The position numbers and the translations under genes were made by a program. The notes beneath the pieces were generated by a model. That model worked only from the letters and a program-made list of their open reading frames with translations. It ran no database searches and was not told the DNA's origin. A stretch of 64,000 bases of DNA from Bacillota bacterium (GTDB taxonomy: Bacteria; Bacillota; Clostridia; Lachnospirales; Lachnospiraceae): contig JAFAFU010000063.1 in assembly GCA_023423335.1 (NCBI GenBank), positions 101,828 to 165,827 of the forward strand, read 5' to 3'. Shown one piece after another: positions 18,108 to 26,963 of this stretch (positions within the stretch are counted from its first letter, which is position 1; every line of letters starts with the position of its first letter).

Positions 18108-18136
18108 TTGACAAATCGTAATCTGGTGCATATACT
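18108..18136 (+). promoter_or_regulatory. Promoter for the HMA protein and second metal ATPase
   Basis: TTGACA (18108-18113), 17-base spacer, TATACT (18131-18136). It is divergent from the arsR promoter. Imperfect ATTGAA/CAATTG repeats surround the -35 box but no perfect copy of the TTGAA-N6-TTCAA operator is present. Confidence 0.8.
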
Positions 18137-18230
18137 AGAAGTGACAATTAAACGATTGCTTGATTGATAAAATGTTTAATTTTATTTATTAAATTATGTC
18201 ACTCAATATTTTCTGAAAGGGGAAACTGAT

Positions 18231-18449
18231 ATGAAAAAGACCATTAAATTACAGAATCTGGATTGCGCAAACTGTGCAGCCAAAATTGAAAATGCTGTTA
18301 AAAAGCTGGAGGGAGTAACTGATGTTAAGGTGAATTTTCTCAGTCAAAGGATGGAGTTGGAGGCTCCCGATGATAAGTATGACTCGGCATTAAGTGAGGC
18401 CAGGAAGATAATTAGGAAAATTGAACCGGAGGTAATTATAAAGGCATAA
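18231..18449 (+). CDS. Free-standing HMA-domain metal-binding protein
   Basis: A 72-residue ferredoxin-like metallochaperone. It has the LDCANCAAKIE metal-binding motif (Cys at about residues 11 and 14) and the conserved KLEGVTDVKVNF strand. It probably hands metal to the ATPase encoded 109 bases downstream, which has no HMA domain of its own. The pair therefore does as two proteins what the neighbouring cadA gene does as one. Confidence 0.88.
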   Translation: MKKTIKLQNLDCANCAAKIENAVKKLEGVTDVKVNFLSQRMELEAPDDKYDSALSEARKIIRKIEPEVIIKA

Positions 18450-18557
18450 AGGCAGGGGGACTGCCGCAAAATTCTCTGTGTATTGTAAATACGATATGAG
18501 GGTATCATTTTAATTTGCAGCAGTTGTTTATGATTTAAAAACAGGAGGATGATCGGT

Positions 18558-20396
18558 ATGTCAAAAAGAGAAAAGAAGCAGCTGTTTCGTATTTTCATAT
18601 CAGCGGCATTTTATATCATAGCAATCCTGCTGCCCTTGGATGGGATTGCAAAATTGGCTGTCTTTTTAGTGGTATATGGACTTATTGGAGGAGATATTCT
18701 CCTGAAAGCGGGCAGGAACATTTTACATGGTCAGGTATTCGATGAAAATTTTCTGATGGCAGCGGCGACTGTCGGTGCATTTTTTCTGGGAGAATATCCG
18801 GAAGGCGTCGCGGTTATGCTGTTTTATCAGGTAGGTGAATGGTTCCAGTCCTATGCGGTGTCAAAATCCCGCCGTTCCATTTCGGAATTGATGGATATAC
18901 GGCCGGATTATGCCAACATACTTCGCGACGGGCAGTTGGTGCAGGTAGATCCGGAGGAGGTGCAGGTGGGTGATACCGTTGTGGTAAAGCCCGGAGAACG
19001 GGTACCACTGGACGGCGTCGTAATTGAAGGGGCATCCTCTATTGATACTTCCGCGTTAACCGGTGAGTCTGTGCCGAGAGACGTACAGGCGGGGCAGGAT
19101 ATCATCAGTGGTTGTATTAACCAGACAGGGCGTCTGACAATTCAGGTTACAAAGGAATTCGGACAGTCAACCGTAGCCAAGATTCTTGAGCTGGTGGAAA
19201 ATGCCGGTGACAAGAAAAGTAAGAGTGAAAACTTTATAACAAAATTTGCAAGATTTTATACTCCGATTGTTGTTATCGCAGCGGTACTGCTGGCTGTATT
19301 TCCGCCTTTGATTACGGGTCAGGAATTCAGTACCTGGATAGCAAGAGCATTAACCTTTCTGGTTATCTCCTGCCCCTGTGCCCTGGTAATTTCCATTCCC
19401 TTAAGCTTCTTCGGCGGAATAGGCGGGGCATCAAAATCCGGTGTCCTGGTAAAAGGAAGCAATTATCTGGAGGCGCTGGCTGATACGGAGGTAGTGGTTT
19501 TTGACAAAACAGGAACCTTAACGAAAGGCTCCTTTGCAGTAAGTAAAATTCAACCCGAGGATATGCCGGTTGATGAACTGTTGGAAATTGCAGCCTATGC
19601 GGAAGACTACTCCAATCATCCTATTGCCGTATCAATCAAGAAAGCTTACGGGAGAGAAGTGGATTCTTCCCGTATTTCAGACATAGAAGAAATCGCAGGC
19701 CACGGTGTGAAAGCCGTTATTGACGGGAAAGAAACCTTGGCAGGAAATGCAAAGCTGATGAAAAAAGAAGCTATTTCTTATAATGATGCCGCGTCAGCCG
19801 GAACCATAGTGTATTTGGCGATAGAAGGCAAATATGAGGGCTATATCTGTATTGAAGATGAAATAAAGAAAGATTCCCGTCAGGCAATTCAGGATTTGAA
19901 AGAAGCAGGCATCAAAAAAACGGTTATGCTGACAGGGGATGCAGATGCGGTTGGCCAGAAGGTTGCAGGAGAATTGAAATTGGATAAGGCGTATACGGAA
20001 CTGCTTCCTGCAGACAAAGTGGAACGTATGGAGGAACTGATGCGGGAGAAAAGTGCCAAAGGGAAGCTGGTATTTGTAGGTGACGGTATTAATGACGCAC
20101 CGGTACTTGCCAGGGCAGATATCGGTATTGCCATGGGAGGATTGGGGTCAGATGCGGCAATAGAAGCGGCCGACGTGGTTATCATGACAGATGAGCCTTC
20201 CAAGATTGCCAAGGTGATGAAAATATCGAAAAAGACACTTCGGATTGTAAAACAAAATATTATTTTGGCATTAGGCGTAAAGGGTGTTGTACTGGTTCTT
20301 GGAGCTTTTGGTCTGGCGTCCATGTGGGCTGCCGTATTCTCTGATGTAGGTGTATCGGTAATTGCAATTTTAAATGCAATCCGGGCCTTAAATTAA
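18558..20396 (+). CDS. P1B-type heavy-metal-translocating ATPase lacking HMA domains
   Basis: The start at 18558 is chosen because AGGAGG ends 9 bases before it; an ATG at 18549 directly touches the ribosome site. The 612-residue protein begins with membrane helices and then carries ENFLMAAATVGAF, CPCALVISIPLSFFGG, DKTGTLTKG, SNHPIAVS, and GDGINDAPVLA. It is close in sequence to cadA upstream (shared CPCALVISIPLSFFGGIGGASK), which suggests duplication followed by loss or separation of the metal-binding domain. Likely substrates are Zn, Cd, Pb or Co. Confidence 0.92.
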   Translation: MSKREKKQLFRIFISAAFYIIAILLPLDGIAKLAVFLVVYGLIGGDILLKAGRNILHGQVFDENFLMAAATVGAFFLGEYPEGVAVMLFYQVGEWFQSYAVSKSRRSISELMDIRPDYANILRDGQLVQVDPEEVQVGDTVVVKPGERVPLDGVVIEGASSIDTSALTGESVPRDVQAGQDIISGCINQTGRLTIQVTKEFGQSTVAKILELVENAGDKKSKSENFITKFARFYTPIVVIAAVLLAVFPPLITGQEFSTWIARALTFLVISCPCALVISIPLSFFGGIGGASKSGVLVKGSNYLEALADTEVVVFDKTGTLTKGSFAVSKIQPEDMPVDELLEIAAYAEDYSNHPIAVSIKKAYGREVDSSRISDIEEIAGHGVKAVIDGKETLAGNAKLMKKEAISYNDAASAGTIVYLAIEGKYEGYICIEDEIKKDSRQAIQDLKEAGIKKTVMLTGDADAVGQKVAGELKLDKAYTELLPADKVERMEELMREKSAKGKLVFVGDGINDAPVLARADIGIAMGGLGSDAAIEAADVVIMTDEPSKIAKVMKISKKTLRIVKQNIILALGVKGVVLVLGAFGLASMWAAVFSDVGVSVIAILNAIRALN

Positions 20397-20425
20397 GAAA
20401 GTTATAATTCATTCCATAAAACACC

Positions 20426-20484
20426 AAAAAACTATTTTGAGCCGGGATCACATTAATGAATACGCCGGATTAAAATAGTTTTTT
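20426..20484. terminator. Bidirectional terminator between ATPase and second ArsR gene
   Basis: AAAAAACTATTTT pairs perfectly with AAAATAGTTTTTT, with an inner CCGG pairing. Both strands end in T-runs, as expected between converging genes. Confidence 0.85.
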
Positions 20485-20507
20485 AGGTATGTTATTTGGC
20501 AGCAAAG

Positions 20508-20879
20508 CTACGAATGAGAATTCGTAGGGCAATTTAATTGAAAGTAGTCATCAATCATTTGATGGACCAGATGTGCTCTTTTATTATTGGATAGAGTATA
20601 GTATACTTCTTTACCATCCCGTCTGCTGGTAATAAGACCATTTAATTTCAGCGTTTTCAAATGGTGGGAAACAGCAGCGTCACTCATACTTACAGCGGCG
20701 GCAATATTGGAGACACATTCCTCCGAGTGGCAGAGAAGCCATAGAATACGGAGACGTGATCCGTCACAAAGCTGTTGGAAGGTTATGGCGGCTTCTAAGA
20801 ACCGGGAGGTCTCCGGCATATTTTCTAATACATTCTCAATATTCTGACCATGATCATGGGGCATTGTTATTTCGTTCAT
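20508..20879 (-). CDS. ArsR/SmtB-family metal-sensing repressor (second)
   Basis: The 123-residue winged-helix protein has the recognition helix MSDAAVSHHLKTLK and the beta-wing SRRDGKEVYYTL. It lacks the CVC thiolate motif of the first ArsR protein; instead it has an MPHDHGQ histidine/aspartate N-terminus and a C-terminal helix RAHLVHQMIDDYF. This suits an alpha5-type or N-terminal His site for Zn, Ni or Co as in SmtB/NmtR-like sensors. It starts after AAAGGAG and converges on the second ATPase gene, its most likely target. Confidence 0.87.
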   Translation of the reverse strand: MNEITMPHDHGQNIENVLENMPETSRFLEAAITFQQLCDGSRLRILWLLCHSEECVSNIAAAVSMSDAAVSHHLKTLKLNGLITSRRDGKEVYYTLSNNKRAHLVHQMIDDYFQLNCPTNSHS

Positions 20880-20912
20880 ATAGCAACTCCTTTGAAATGG
20901 TTTTCTTACGGT

Positions 20913-20965
20913 CTATGAAAAGCTTTTATACATTCTATAGTATTCCTTCTTATAATGCATGTCAA
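20913..20965 (-). promoter_or_regulatory. Promoter and candidate operator for the second ArsR gene
   Basis: On the minus strand TTGACA (20960-20965), a 17-base spacer and TACTAT (20937-20942). An imperfect palindrome CTATGAA...TTCTATAG (20913-20940) directly follows the -10 box, and a related CATTCTATGAATAG occurs near 21014. The site differs from the TTGAA-N6-TTCAA operators, so the two repressors probably do not share targets. Confidence 0.55.
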
Positions 20966-21191
20966 ACGATAAATCCATATATGAAGTAAAGTGCTTTTGA
21001 TATATTTATTTACATTCTATGAATAGCCGGGAATATACATAAAAAGGGGGATATGATATACTATAATAAGACAAATAATAATAATAATTTTATAACGCTG
21101 TTTAGGAGGAGGATCGGAAAAACCAATCTCAGTGTTCGATAAAATGTACGCAGGAGGAAGTTAATAAAAGGCAGGAGGAAAAGGGAAAGAT

Positions 21192-21908
21192 ATGCTTAAG
21201 GTGGCAATATGCGAAGATGAGAGGAAAGATAAAGAAAGGCTGATTCTTTTATTACGAAAATACGAAGCAGAGCATGAAATGGATATGTCGATTGATGTAT
21301 ATATAAATGGAGAGGCATTGATTTCAAAATTTTGCAACCAGTACGATATTATTTTCATGGATATTGTATTAGGAGGCCTGGATGGAATAAAAACAGCAAA
21401 GCAAATTCGAAAAAGTGACGCAGCCGTAGCAATCATATATACGACACATCATAATACATATGCAATTGACAGTTATAGCGTGGATGCTTCGGATTATTTA
21501 ATAAAGCCGGTCACTTATGCTCATTTAAAACGGGCACTTAAGAAGGCCATGGCGTTTATGCGGCAAAAGAAATATACAATATTAATTAATAATAAGGATA
21601 CTCTTTTTGAATTGTCCCTTTATGATGTTTTATATGTAGAGTATGAATTAAGAGTATTGAAGGTTTATAAAGTTACAGGAGAAACGGTTGAATTTAAAGG
21701 GACATTGAGGTCGATGTCAGAGATGGATAAGGAAGAAATATTGGTTAAAATTAACAAGTACCAACTGGTTAATAGAATATGGGTTGAAAAATGTGAGGAC
21801 GGTAAGATCTATTTAAAGGATGGAAGAAGCTGTTTATCCGTAAGCCGCGAACGTTGGAAAGAGGTAAAAGAGATCTATATTAAGGAATTCCATATGAGAA
21901 ATTTATAA
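21192..21908 (+). CDS. LytTR-family response regulator (AgrA/ComE-like)
   Basis: The 238-residue protein has a receiver domain with the acidic pocket CEDE and the phosphorylated Asp in IIFMDIVLGGLDG (about residue 58). A LytTR DNA-binding domain follows (about residues 130-235). LytTR regulators bind pairs of ~9-bp direct repeats spaced 12 bp apart. It is followed after 40 bases by its GHKL kinase. A fitting 9-12-9 repeat sits at 25236-25265 before the metabolite cluster. Confidence 0.93.
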   Translation: MLKVAICEDERKDKERLILLLRKYEAEHEMDMSIDVYINGEALISKFCNQYDIIFMDIVLGGLDGIKTAKQIRKSDAAVAIIYTTHHNTYAIDSYSVDASDYLIKPVTYAHLKRALKKAMAFMRQKKYTILINNKDTLFELSLYDVLYVEYELRVLKVYKVTGETVEFKGTLRSMSEMDKEEILVKINKYQLVNRIWVEKCEDGKIYLKDGRSCLSVSRERWKEVKEIYIKEFHMRNL

Positions 21909-21948
21909 GAAGACCGTAACAAATGAAGCGAAAGGGACGATAGGAGTT

Positions 21949-23253
21949 ATGAATGAATTGATATTTTGGGGAATTATCGATATTTTAATGACGATTTTAT
22001 CGGGTGCTCTTTATTTCTGGTTTATTAATAAAATTTCAGGGGGAAGAAAAAATATTATCTTTGCGGCTCTGGCATATGTATCTTTTTTTATCCTTGTAAC
22101 AGTATCGCGATATTTAAATATGGCTCCGCTGTTTAAATCTCTTTTCATTTTGGGAGTCTGCGATCTGTTCATTTTATTGGGATATCGCATATCGATTAAG
22201 GATATGCTGATTGGAAATTTATGCAGTATGGTTTTTTCTGTGTTTAGTGAGATGTTGGTTGCCGGAGCATTAATGGGGCTGAAGGGATACAGCATCATTG
22301 AAATTATCAGTGAAAGAGGGGGAGTTAAGGTCCAGGCGTTTCTAATATCAAAATTGATTTATTTTATCTTATTGGTTTATGTTGTGAGGAAGATGAATCC
22401 ACAGGCGGTAAAGCTTAATAAAAAGGACATGCTTTTACTTATTATTCAAACGATATCCTATACCATCACCATGTATGCGATTATTGAAATGACGATTTTA
22501 AACAATAGAGAAGATTTATATATCGTACTTGTTGCTTTGTCCGCCACTATCTTAGTCTGTTATTTTATTTCCTATTTACTTACCTGCAGCCGGGCAAAGG
22601 ACAGGGAAATCAAGGAGGAATATAGAAAGAAGCAGGCATATACGGAACAGCAATTTCGATATAATAAATTGAAAGAGGAGTCGAGAGAAAATGTACAAAA
22701 ATTGGCACACGATATGAAGCATCATATTTTGGCGCTGCAGGATATGATAAAAAGGGCGGAGAGCAGAAAGGCACAAAATTATCTTAATAAAATGGAAGAC
22801 GTTTTAAGGGAAAACAAAAGATATTTTGATACGGGCTGCTCAACAATAGACGCAATATTGTCGGAAAAAATGTCCCAGGCGGAACAATCCGGAATAAAGG
22901 TCAACGTTTTGTACGAACCGGAGTGTTTACGGGAATATGAATCGATGTACCTCTGTTCGATCATGGGAAATGCTTTTGACAACGCAATAAGAGCGGTAAG
23001 CAAAATGGAACGGGGTGAAAAGTGGATTGATATAAAGATTCGGTTGGATAAAGAGAAAAAAGTTTTCCTTATGGTTAACAATCCTTATTCGGGAAAATTG
23101 AGGAAACAGGATGGAAGGTATTTTTCGACAAAGAAAGATAAAAAACATCATGGTCTGGGTTTAAAATGTATTGAAGATGCGGTAAATAGCTTCAATGGAG
23201 AAATGAGTATATTAGATGAGGACAATGTGTTCTCCTTGATGATTATGATTTAA
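21949..23253 (+). CDS. GHKL-domain sensor histidine kinase (AgrC-like)
   Basis: The 434-residue protein has about six N-terminal membrane helices (residues 1-205) and a coiled linker. The phospho-acceptor His lies in AHDMKHHILAL, and the GHKL ATPase shows the N-box NAFDNAI and G-box HGLGLKCIEDAV. It pairs with the LytTR regulator upstream. No AgrD-like propeptide or AgrB protease gene is nearby, so its signal is not evident; a product of the neighbouring cluster is one possibility. Confidence 0.92.
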   Translation: MNELIFWGIIDILMTILSGALYFWFINKISGGRKNIIFAALAYVSFFILVTVSRYLNMAPLFKSLFILGVCDLFILLGYRISIKDMLIGNLCSMVFSVFSEMLVAGALMGLKGYSIIEIISERGGVKVQAFLISKLIYFILLVYVVRKMNPQAVKLNKKDMLLLIIQTISYTITMYAIIEMTILNNREDLYIVLVALSATILVCYFISYLLTCSRAKDREIKEEYRKKQAYTEQQFRYNKLKEESRENVQKLAHDMKHHILALQDMIKRAESRKAQNYLNKMEDVLRENKRYFDTGCSTIDAILSEKMSQAEQSGIKVNVLYEPECLREYESMYLCSIMGNAFDNAIRAVSKMERGEKWIDIKIRLDKEKKVFLMVNNPYSGKLRKQDGRYFSTKKDKKHHGLGLKCIEDAVNSFNGEMSILDEDNVFSLMIMI

Positions 23254-23267
23254 AAGAAAGTAAGTAT

Positions 23268-23298
23268 AAGGCGGCAGGCAATATCAGCCTGCCGCCTT
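23268..23298. terminator. Hairpin between converging genes
   Basis: A 12-bp perfect stem AAGGCGGCAGGC / GCCTGCCGCCTT with a 7-nt loop. It lacks a T-run but its position between converging genes suggests transcription termination on both strands. Confidence 0.65.
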
Positions 23299-23359
23299 GT
23301 GCCGTATCATGCTGCGTTGAATACCGGGGGCGCTCCAAAGCTGCCCTTTAAAAAGCGGA

Positions 23360-24322
23360 CTATATTTTTATGGGGTGTTTAATATAATCACGGTAAATCT
23401 TCATTGCCAAATCGTGTATGCCTTCCCTTTTAAAAATTGTAACCAAATTTATATATAATAAAGACTCCAGTTTTTTAAGCTCTTCCCTGGTTGCAGTCCC
23501 TCTTTCCAGCGCACATTTTGCGCATTCGAAAAATGCTTCTATAAAAGATTCCGCCATATCCTGGTGCCACTTTTCTTCACCGATAGAATCCCTAGATGCC
23601 GAACCTTTTACATTCCGGGGAATCCGGTATTTACTTGGTATTTCTCTGGTAAAATCAAAAACGGCTCCATGGGCTGAATATACCAGCCATGTATATGTTT
23701 CCTCTGAAGATCTTCTGTCTGGAAAAGGGATCTTTTTAGCAAATTCTATTCGCACGCTCGTAGCGGATGGCAGATTTGCGTACATTCTCCCGGCAAAAAG
23801 GGTTTTCCAAACATCCTTACCAACAAGCGGAGTGCTATAATTTTCTAAGATGGTTTTCATGGAATATGCCAGATCTTCCGGTTCAATTTTATTTCCATGT
23901 TCATCAATCGGTATAAAATACGAATATAATAAGTCGGTGCCTTCTGTTTTAAAAGTTTCTCTTGTTACTTCAACCCGCCTGGGATGTGATAAATCATCCT
24001 GATCCTGAAATATTATTACATCACTTCCTAAATTATAGGCTATATCAATGCCAATATTTCTTGAAATTCCGGGACCTAGATTCGAATCGTTTTTACGGTA
24101 TATAATGGTTTGCTTTTGCTTTGTGATAATATTATTGATGTATTCCTCCAATAATCTGTTTTTTGAGTTATCATCAACGAAAATAATGGACCACTCCGGG
24201 CAGGTCTGTTCAAAAATACTTTCCATGGCCTGTTTAAAAAAGCCTAACAATTCTATATTTTTTTCCTCAATATAAAGCGGTATAACAAAAGTGCACATAA
24301 TATCTTTTTCAACAGTCTTCAT
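23360..24322 (-). CDS. GT2-family glycosyltransferase
   Basis: Expected to transfer a sugar from a nucleotide sugar by the GT-A fold. The 320-residue protein begins CTFVIPLYIEEKNIELL, has the first nucleotide-binding aspartates in IIFVDDNS, the DLGPGISRNIG-like segment LGPGISRNIGID, and the metal-binding DQDDLSHP (DXD-type). The start at 24322 is preferred: AAGGA lies 8 bases upstream and it avoids overlapping the upstream radical SAM gene. It lies 20 bases after that gene and is probably co-transcribed. The acceptor is unknown. Confidence 0.88.
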   Translation of the reverse strand: MKTVEKDIMCTFVIPLYIEEKNIELLGFFKQAMESIFEQTCPEWSIIFVDDNSKNRLLEEYINNIITKQKQTIIYRKNDSNLGPGISRNIGIDIAYNLGSDVIIFQDQDDLSHPRRVEVTRETFKTEGTDLLYSYFIPIDEHGNKIEPEDLAYSMKTILENYSTPLVGKDVWKTLFAGRMYANLPSATSVRIEFAKKIPFPDRRSSEETYTWLVYSAHGAVFDFTREIPSKYRIPRNVKGSASRDSIGEEKWHQDMAESFIEAFFECAKCALERGTATREELKKLESLLYINLVTIFKREGIHDLAMKIYRDYIKHPIKI

Positions 24323-24342
24323 GACAATCATCCTTTTCTTTC

Positions 24343-25149
24343 CTATGTCCATTCCTTTATATCTTTTTGGGTGCGCTTCCATTCCAATCCTTTTGTTCTA
24401 TGTATGGTATCACAATATTTACAAAACGGAATGGGGGTACATAAAAAATCTAATATTTCATCAGCAGAATCAGTTTCAAAAATATTTATTCCATCCTGTT
24501 TTGACAACGGAACCTCTGTCCCAAAATACTGATTGAAATGCACTATATTACCGGGTACTGTGCAGGGATATAAGATGCCGTCTTTTAAAAATATACATTT
24601 ACCGGCCATTTGGCATAATTTGAAACTTATTGTTTCATTCTGAGTGCCATTAAGATCTAACGGAAAATGCCAGGAGCTCTTAATTGGTTCAGGGTTTTCA
24701 TAATAAAAAGATATTCCTTTCTCTTCCAATATCATTTGCAGCTTATCATAATCAAACTTAACAGGATACTTTGTAATTACAATAATAATATTATATTCTG
24801 CACAAGCGTTCCAGAACTCATCTGTTTGTGCGGGCAATAAAATTCCATTGGTATATAATTTGATATCTGTTTCAGGAAAATAAGCTCTGGTTACAGGGAA
24901 AAAGGAGACAATATCCGGATGAAGTAATGGTTCTCCGCCCAAGAGTCTGATAAATTCAGCTTCCTTATGAAACAAAAAGGACAACCGTTCCATTTGTTTT
25001 TGGAAGTCTTCTAAATCAACGTAATGCTCCTCTGCTAAAGGAGAAAAATGATCACACATCTGACAATTCAGATTGCAATGATCTACTAAATGAATTTCAA
25101 ATTGTATTTTTTTTAATCTTGGCTTCCTATGTTTTGTTGGATTATTCAT
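24343..25149 (-). CDS. Radical SAM protein (non-SPASM)
   Basis: The 268-residue protein has the [4Fe-4S]-binding CNLNCQMC motif near residue 27 after a short N-terminus, the GGEP SAM-binding motif (LLGGEPLLHPDI) and a TIM-barrel pattern. A few C-terminal cysteines (KCIFLKDGILYPC and FCKYC) could hold a second cluster. It is transcribed away from the ACP gene and is followed by a glycosyltransferase gene. The reaction cannot be predicted; sugar or amino-acid modification fits the neighbourhood. Confidence 0.88.
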   Translation of the reverse strand: MNNPTKHRKPRLKKIQFEIHLVDHCNLNCQMCDHFSPLAEEHYVDLEDFQKQMERLSFLFHKEAEFIRLLGGEPLLHPDIVSFFPVTRAYFPETDIKLYTNGILLPAQTDEFWNACAEYNIIIVITKYPVKFDYDKLQMILEEKGISFYYENPEPIKSSWHFPLDLNGTQNETISFKLCQMAGKCIFLKDGILYPCTVPGNIVHFNQYFGTEVPLSKQDGINIFETDSADEILDFLCTPIPFCKYCDTIHRTKGLEWKRTQKDIKEWT

Positions 25150-25235
25150 AATTACCTCCCTGCATAATCTTTCTTTTTCTCTTCATTTTGTATTATTATA
25201 CCATTTCTGTTGCTTCTTGCATATTGGTATAAAAG

Positions 25236-25265
25236 CGGATTATGCCCATATTTTGACGGATTATG
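25236..25265. promoter_or_regulatory. Candidate LytTR-regulator binding site before the metabolite operon
   Basis: Two copies of CGGATTATG (25236-25244 and 25257-25265) are in direct orientation and separated by exactly 12 bases, the arrangement bound by AgrA-type LytTR regulators. The second copy overlaps a TTGACG -35-like box (25253-25258). The best -10 (TATAGA at 25273) is too close, as expected of an activator-dependent promoter. A LytTR regulator gene lies 3.3 kb upstream. Confidence 0.6.
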
Positions 25266-25357
25266 TAAAATATATAGAAATAATGTTAAAAAGGCGTTAA
25301 AATCATTAGATGGCAAAATCAAAATAAAATGGATTCGTGATTTGGGAGGAGAACGAC

Positions 25358-25624
25358 ATGAATAATATGCAATTAATACAAAATACAATTATCAGTGCTA
25401 TTGCAGAAGTTTTGGAAGACAATGAAATTGCCAGTACGCTTACAGCGGATTCGGATTTAATCAATGATGTAGGATTAGATTCTATACAATTAATTAATAT
25501 GATATTAAATTTAGAGGATAATTTGGATGTTGTTATTGATTTTGATGATTTTGATTTTGACGAAATAAATACAATTGGAAATTTGGCTGAGTTTTTGAAG
25601 GGATTGAAGGAAGATGCGCATTGA
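25358..25624 (+). CDS. Acyl carrier protein
   Basis: The 88-residue acidic helical protein has the phosphopantetheine attachment site GLDSIQLINMI (Ser about residue 42). The start at 25358 follows GGGAGGAG. Its reading frame overlaps the downstream ATP-grasp gene by 11 bases, which implies coupled translation. It is not near fatty-acid genes, so it is a dedicated carrier that probably holds an amino-acid or hydroxy-acid building block. The pairing recalls BtrI (ACP) and BtrJ (ATP-grasp) of butirosin biosynthesis. Confidence 0.9.
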   Translation: MNNMQLIQNTIISAIAEVLEDNEIASTLTADSDLINDVGLDSIQLINMILNLEDNLDVVIDFDDFDFDEINTIGNLAEFLKGLKEDAH

Positions 25625-26933
25625 TTTGGGAGAAGCCGTTATTTATGCTGCAAAATTTAATGCGGAAAGGTATTGGGAGGCTTCAGAAACGATAAAACTC
25701 CCCAGCATTTCCAATAAAAATTTGGATAATATGGTGGCTGCCTTTGACGAGATCAATTATGCCTTTTGTAAGAAAAATGATTATGTATTAACGAGCATAC
25801 CAATGGATAAAGCACATTTGAAGTATTTGGATTCCTTAGGGTTTTCTTTTCATAATGTGCCTGTATTTCACGACCTGTCAAAATTGAAAGAGGGAAGAGC
25901 CGATTACAAAATCGAAGATTTTAACGAAATCGAATTTTCTTCCGGCGCTGAACTATCCACCTATGCCGTAACAGAAGAATATATAAAATTGTCCGAAAAA
26001 TATGGATTTTCTTATGGGCATCCGGATATAGAGACAATTAAGAAAGTAAATTCTAAAAAATATTCAACTATATTGGCAAAAGAATTTAATTGCAATGATT
26101 TTTCATACCTGATTGATGACGTAGATCAATTAATTACCATAGGAAAAAAACTTTTAGAAACCTATAACGGTCTTATGTTAAAAGAAGAATATGGCGTATC
26201 GGGTAAGGGGAATACGAAGATAACAGATCTTAAAGCCTTACAAAGGATAGGTGATTACTGTCTTTCCCAATTAAAGAAAGGCAAGAAATTAAGTTTGATC
26301 TTAGAGCCGTTTTTTACCATACAAACAGATTTTTCGGTACAATATAAGATTGATCAATCGGGAAAATCAGAAAGAATATCCATACAAAAAGTATTGAATA
26401 ATCAAAGCACATATAACGGATCAGTCAATTTGGATGATGAATTAATGAACAGGCTGATCAATGAAGGTTATTTTGATATAATAGAAAAGACCTGTGACAG
26501 ACTTTATTCCGATGGGTATTATGGTGACATATGCATTGATTCCATGATATTGACGGATGGCCGGATTGTCCCGATTGTTGAAATTAACGCACGGAAATCA
26601 ATGAGTCTTATAAAACATTATCTGGAACAAAAAATATCGTCTTTTGAAGATATAAAGAAGCTTACCTGCTCATTTTATATCGATCTTACCTGTCATGGGC
26701 AGATAAGCTTTGATGACATCCTGAACGAATTAATGATAAATGGTCTTTTATATACGGACCAAACAAAAGAAGGGGTGATGCCTCTTACTGCGAACACTTT
26801 ATTTATCAACCGGATTTTAACCGACCGGGACTCTTATAAGGGCAGGCTATACTTTATGGCCGTAACACAGCCTGCAGGTATGGATTTGCTTACGAGAAGA
26901 ACAAGAGACATCTGTAACAAGTTTAGTTTGTAA
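25614..26933 (+). CDS. ATP-grasp-fold ligase
   Basis: A 439-residue protein. The central region has the ATP-grasp pattern: a lysine-bearing strand GLMLKEEYGVSGKGNTKI with its glycine-rich loop (about residues 188-205), LSLILEPFF (adenine-contact strand) and the metal-binding end DICIDSMIL...IVPIVEINARKSM (Glu/Asn, about residues 302-325). ATP-grasp enzymes make an acyl-phosphate and join it to an amine or thiol. The overlap with the ACP gene suggests it loads or extends an acyl or aminoacyl group on that ACP. An amide ligase acting on a free substrate remains possible. Confidence 0.82.
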   Translation: MRIDLGEAVIYAAKFNAERYWEASETIKLPSISNKNLDNMVAAFDEINYAFCKKNDYVLTSIPMDKAHLKYLDSLGFSFHNVPVFHDLSKLKEGRADYKIEDFNEIEFSSGAELSTYAVTEEYIKLSEKYGFSYGHPDIETIKKVNSKKYSTILAKEFNCNDFSYLIDDVDQLITIGKKLLETYNGLMLKEEYGVSGKGNTKITDLKALQRIGDYCLSQLKKGKKLSLILEPFFTIQTDFSVQYKIDQSGKSERISIQKVLNNQSTYNGSVNLDDELMNRLINEGYFDIIEKTCDRLYSDGYYGDICIDSMILTDGRIVPIVEINARKSMSLIKHYLEQKISSFEDIKKLTCSFYIDLTCHGQISFDDILNELMINGLLYTDQTKEGVMPLTANTLFINRILTDRDSYKGRLYFMAVTQPAGMDLLTRRTRDICNKFSL

Positions 26934-26963
26934 ACAGTTAAGATGATAAGGAAGTCATAGAAG

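Noticed and set aside
12755..21000. Second copy of the tmRNA 3' end as an attR site
   Set aside because: Looked for TTCAACTCCCCTCAGCTCC downstream by eye and did not find it, so no attachment-site pair is claimed.
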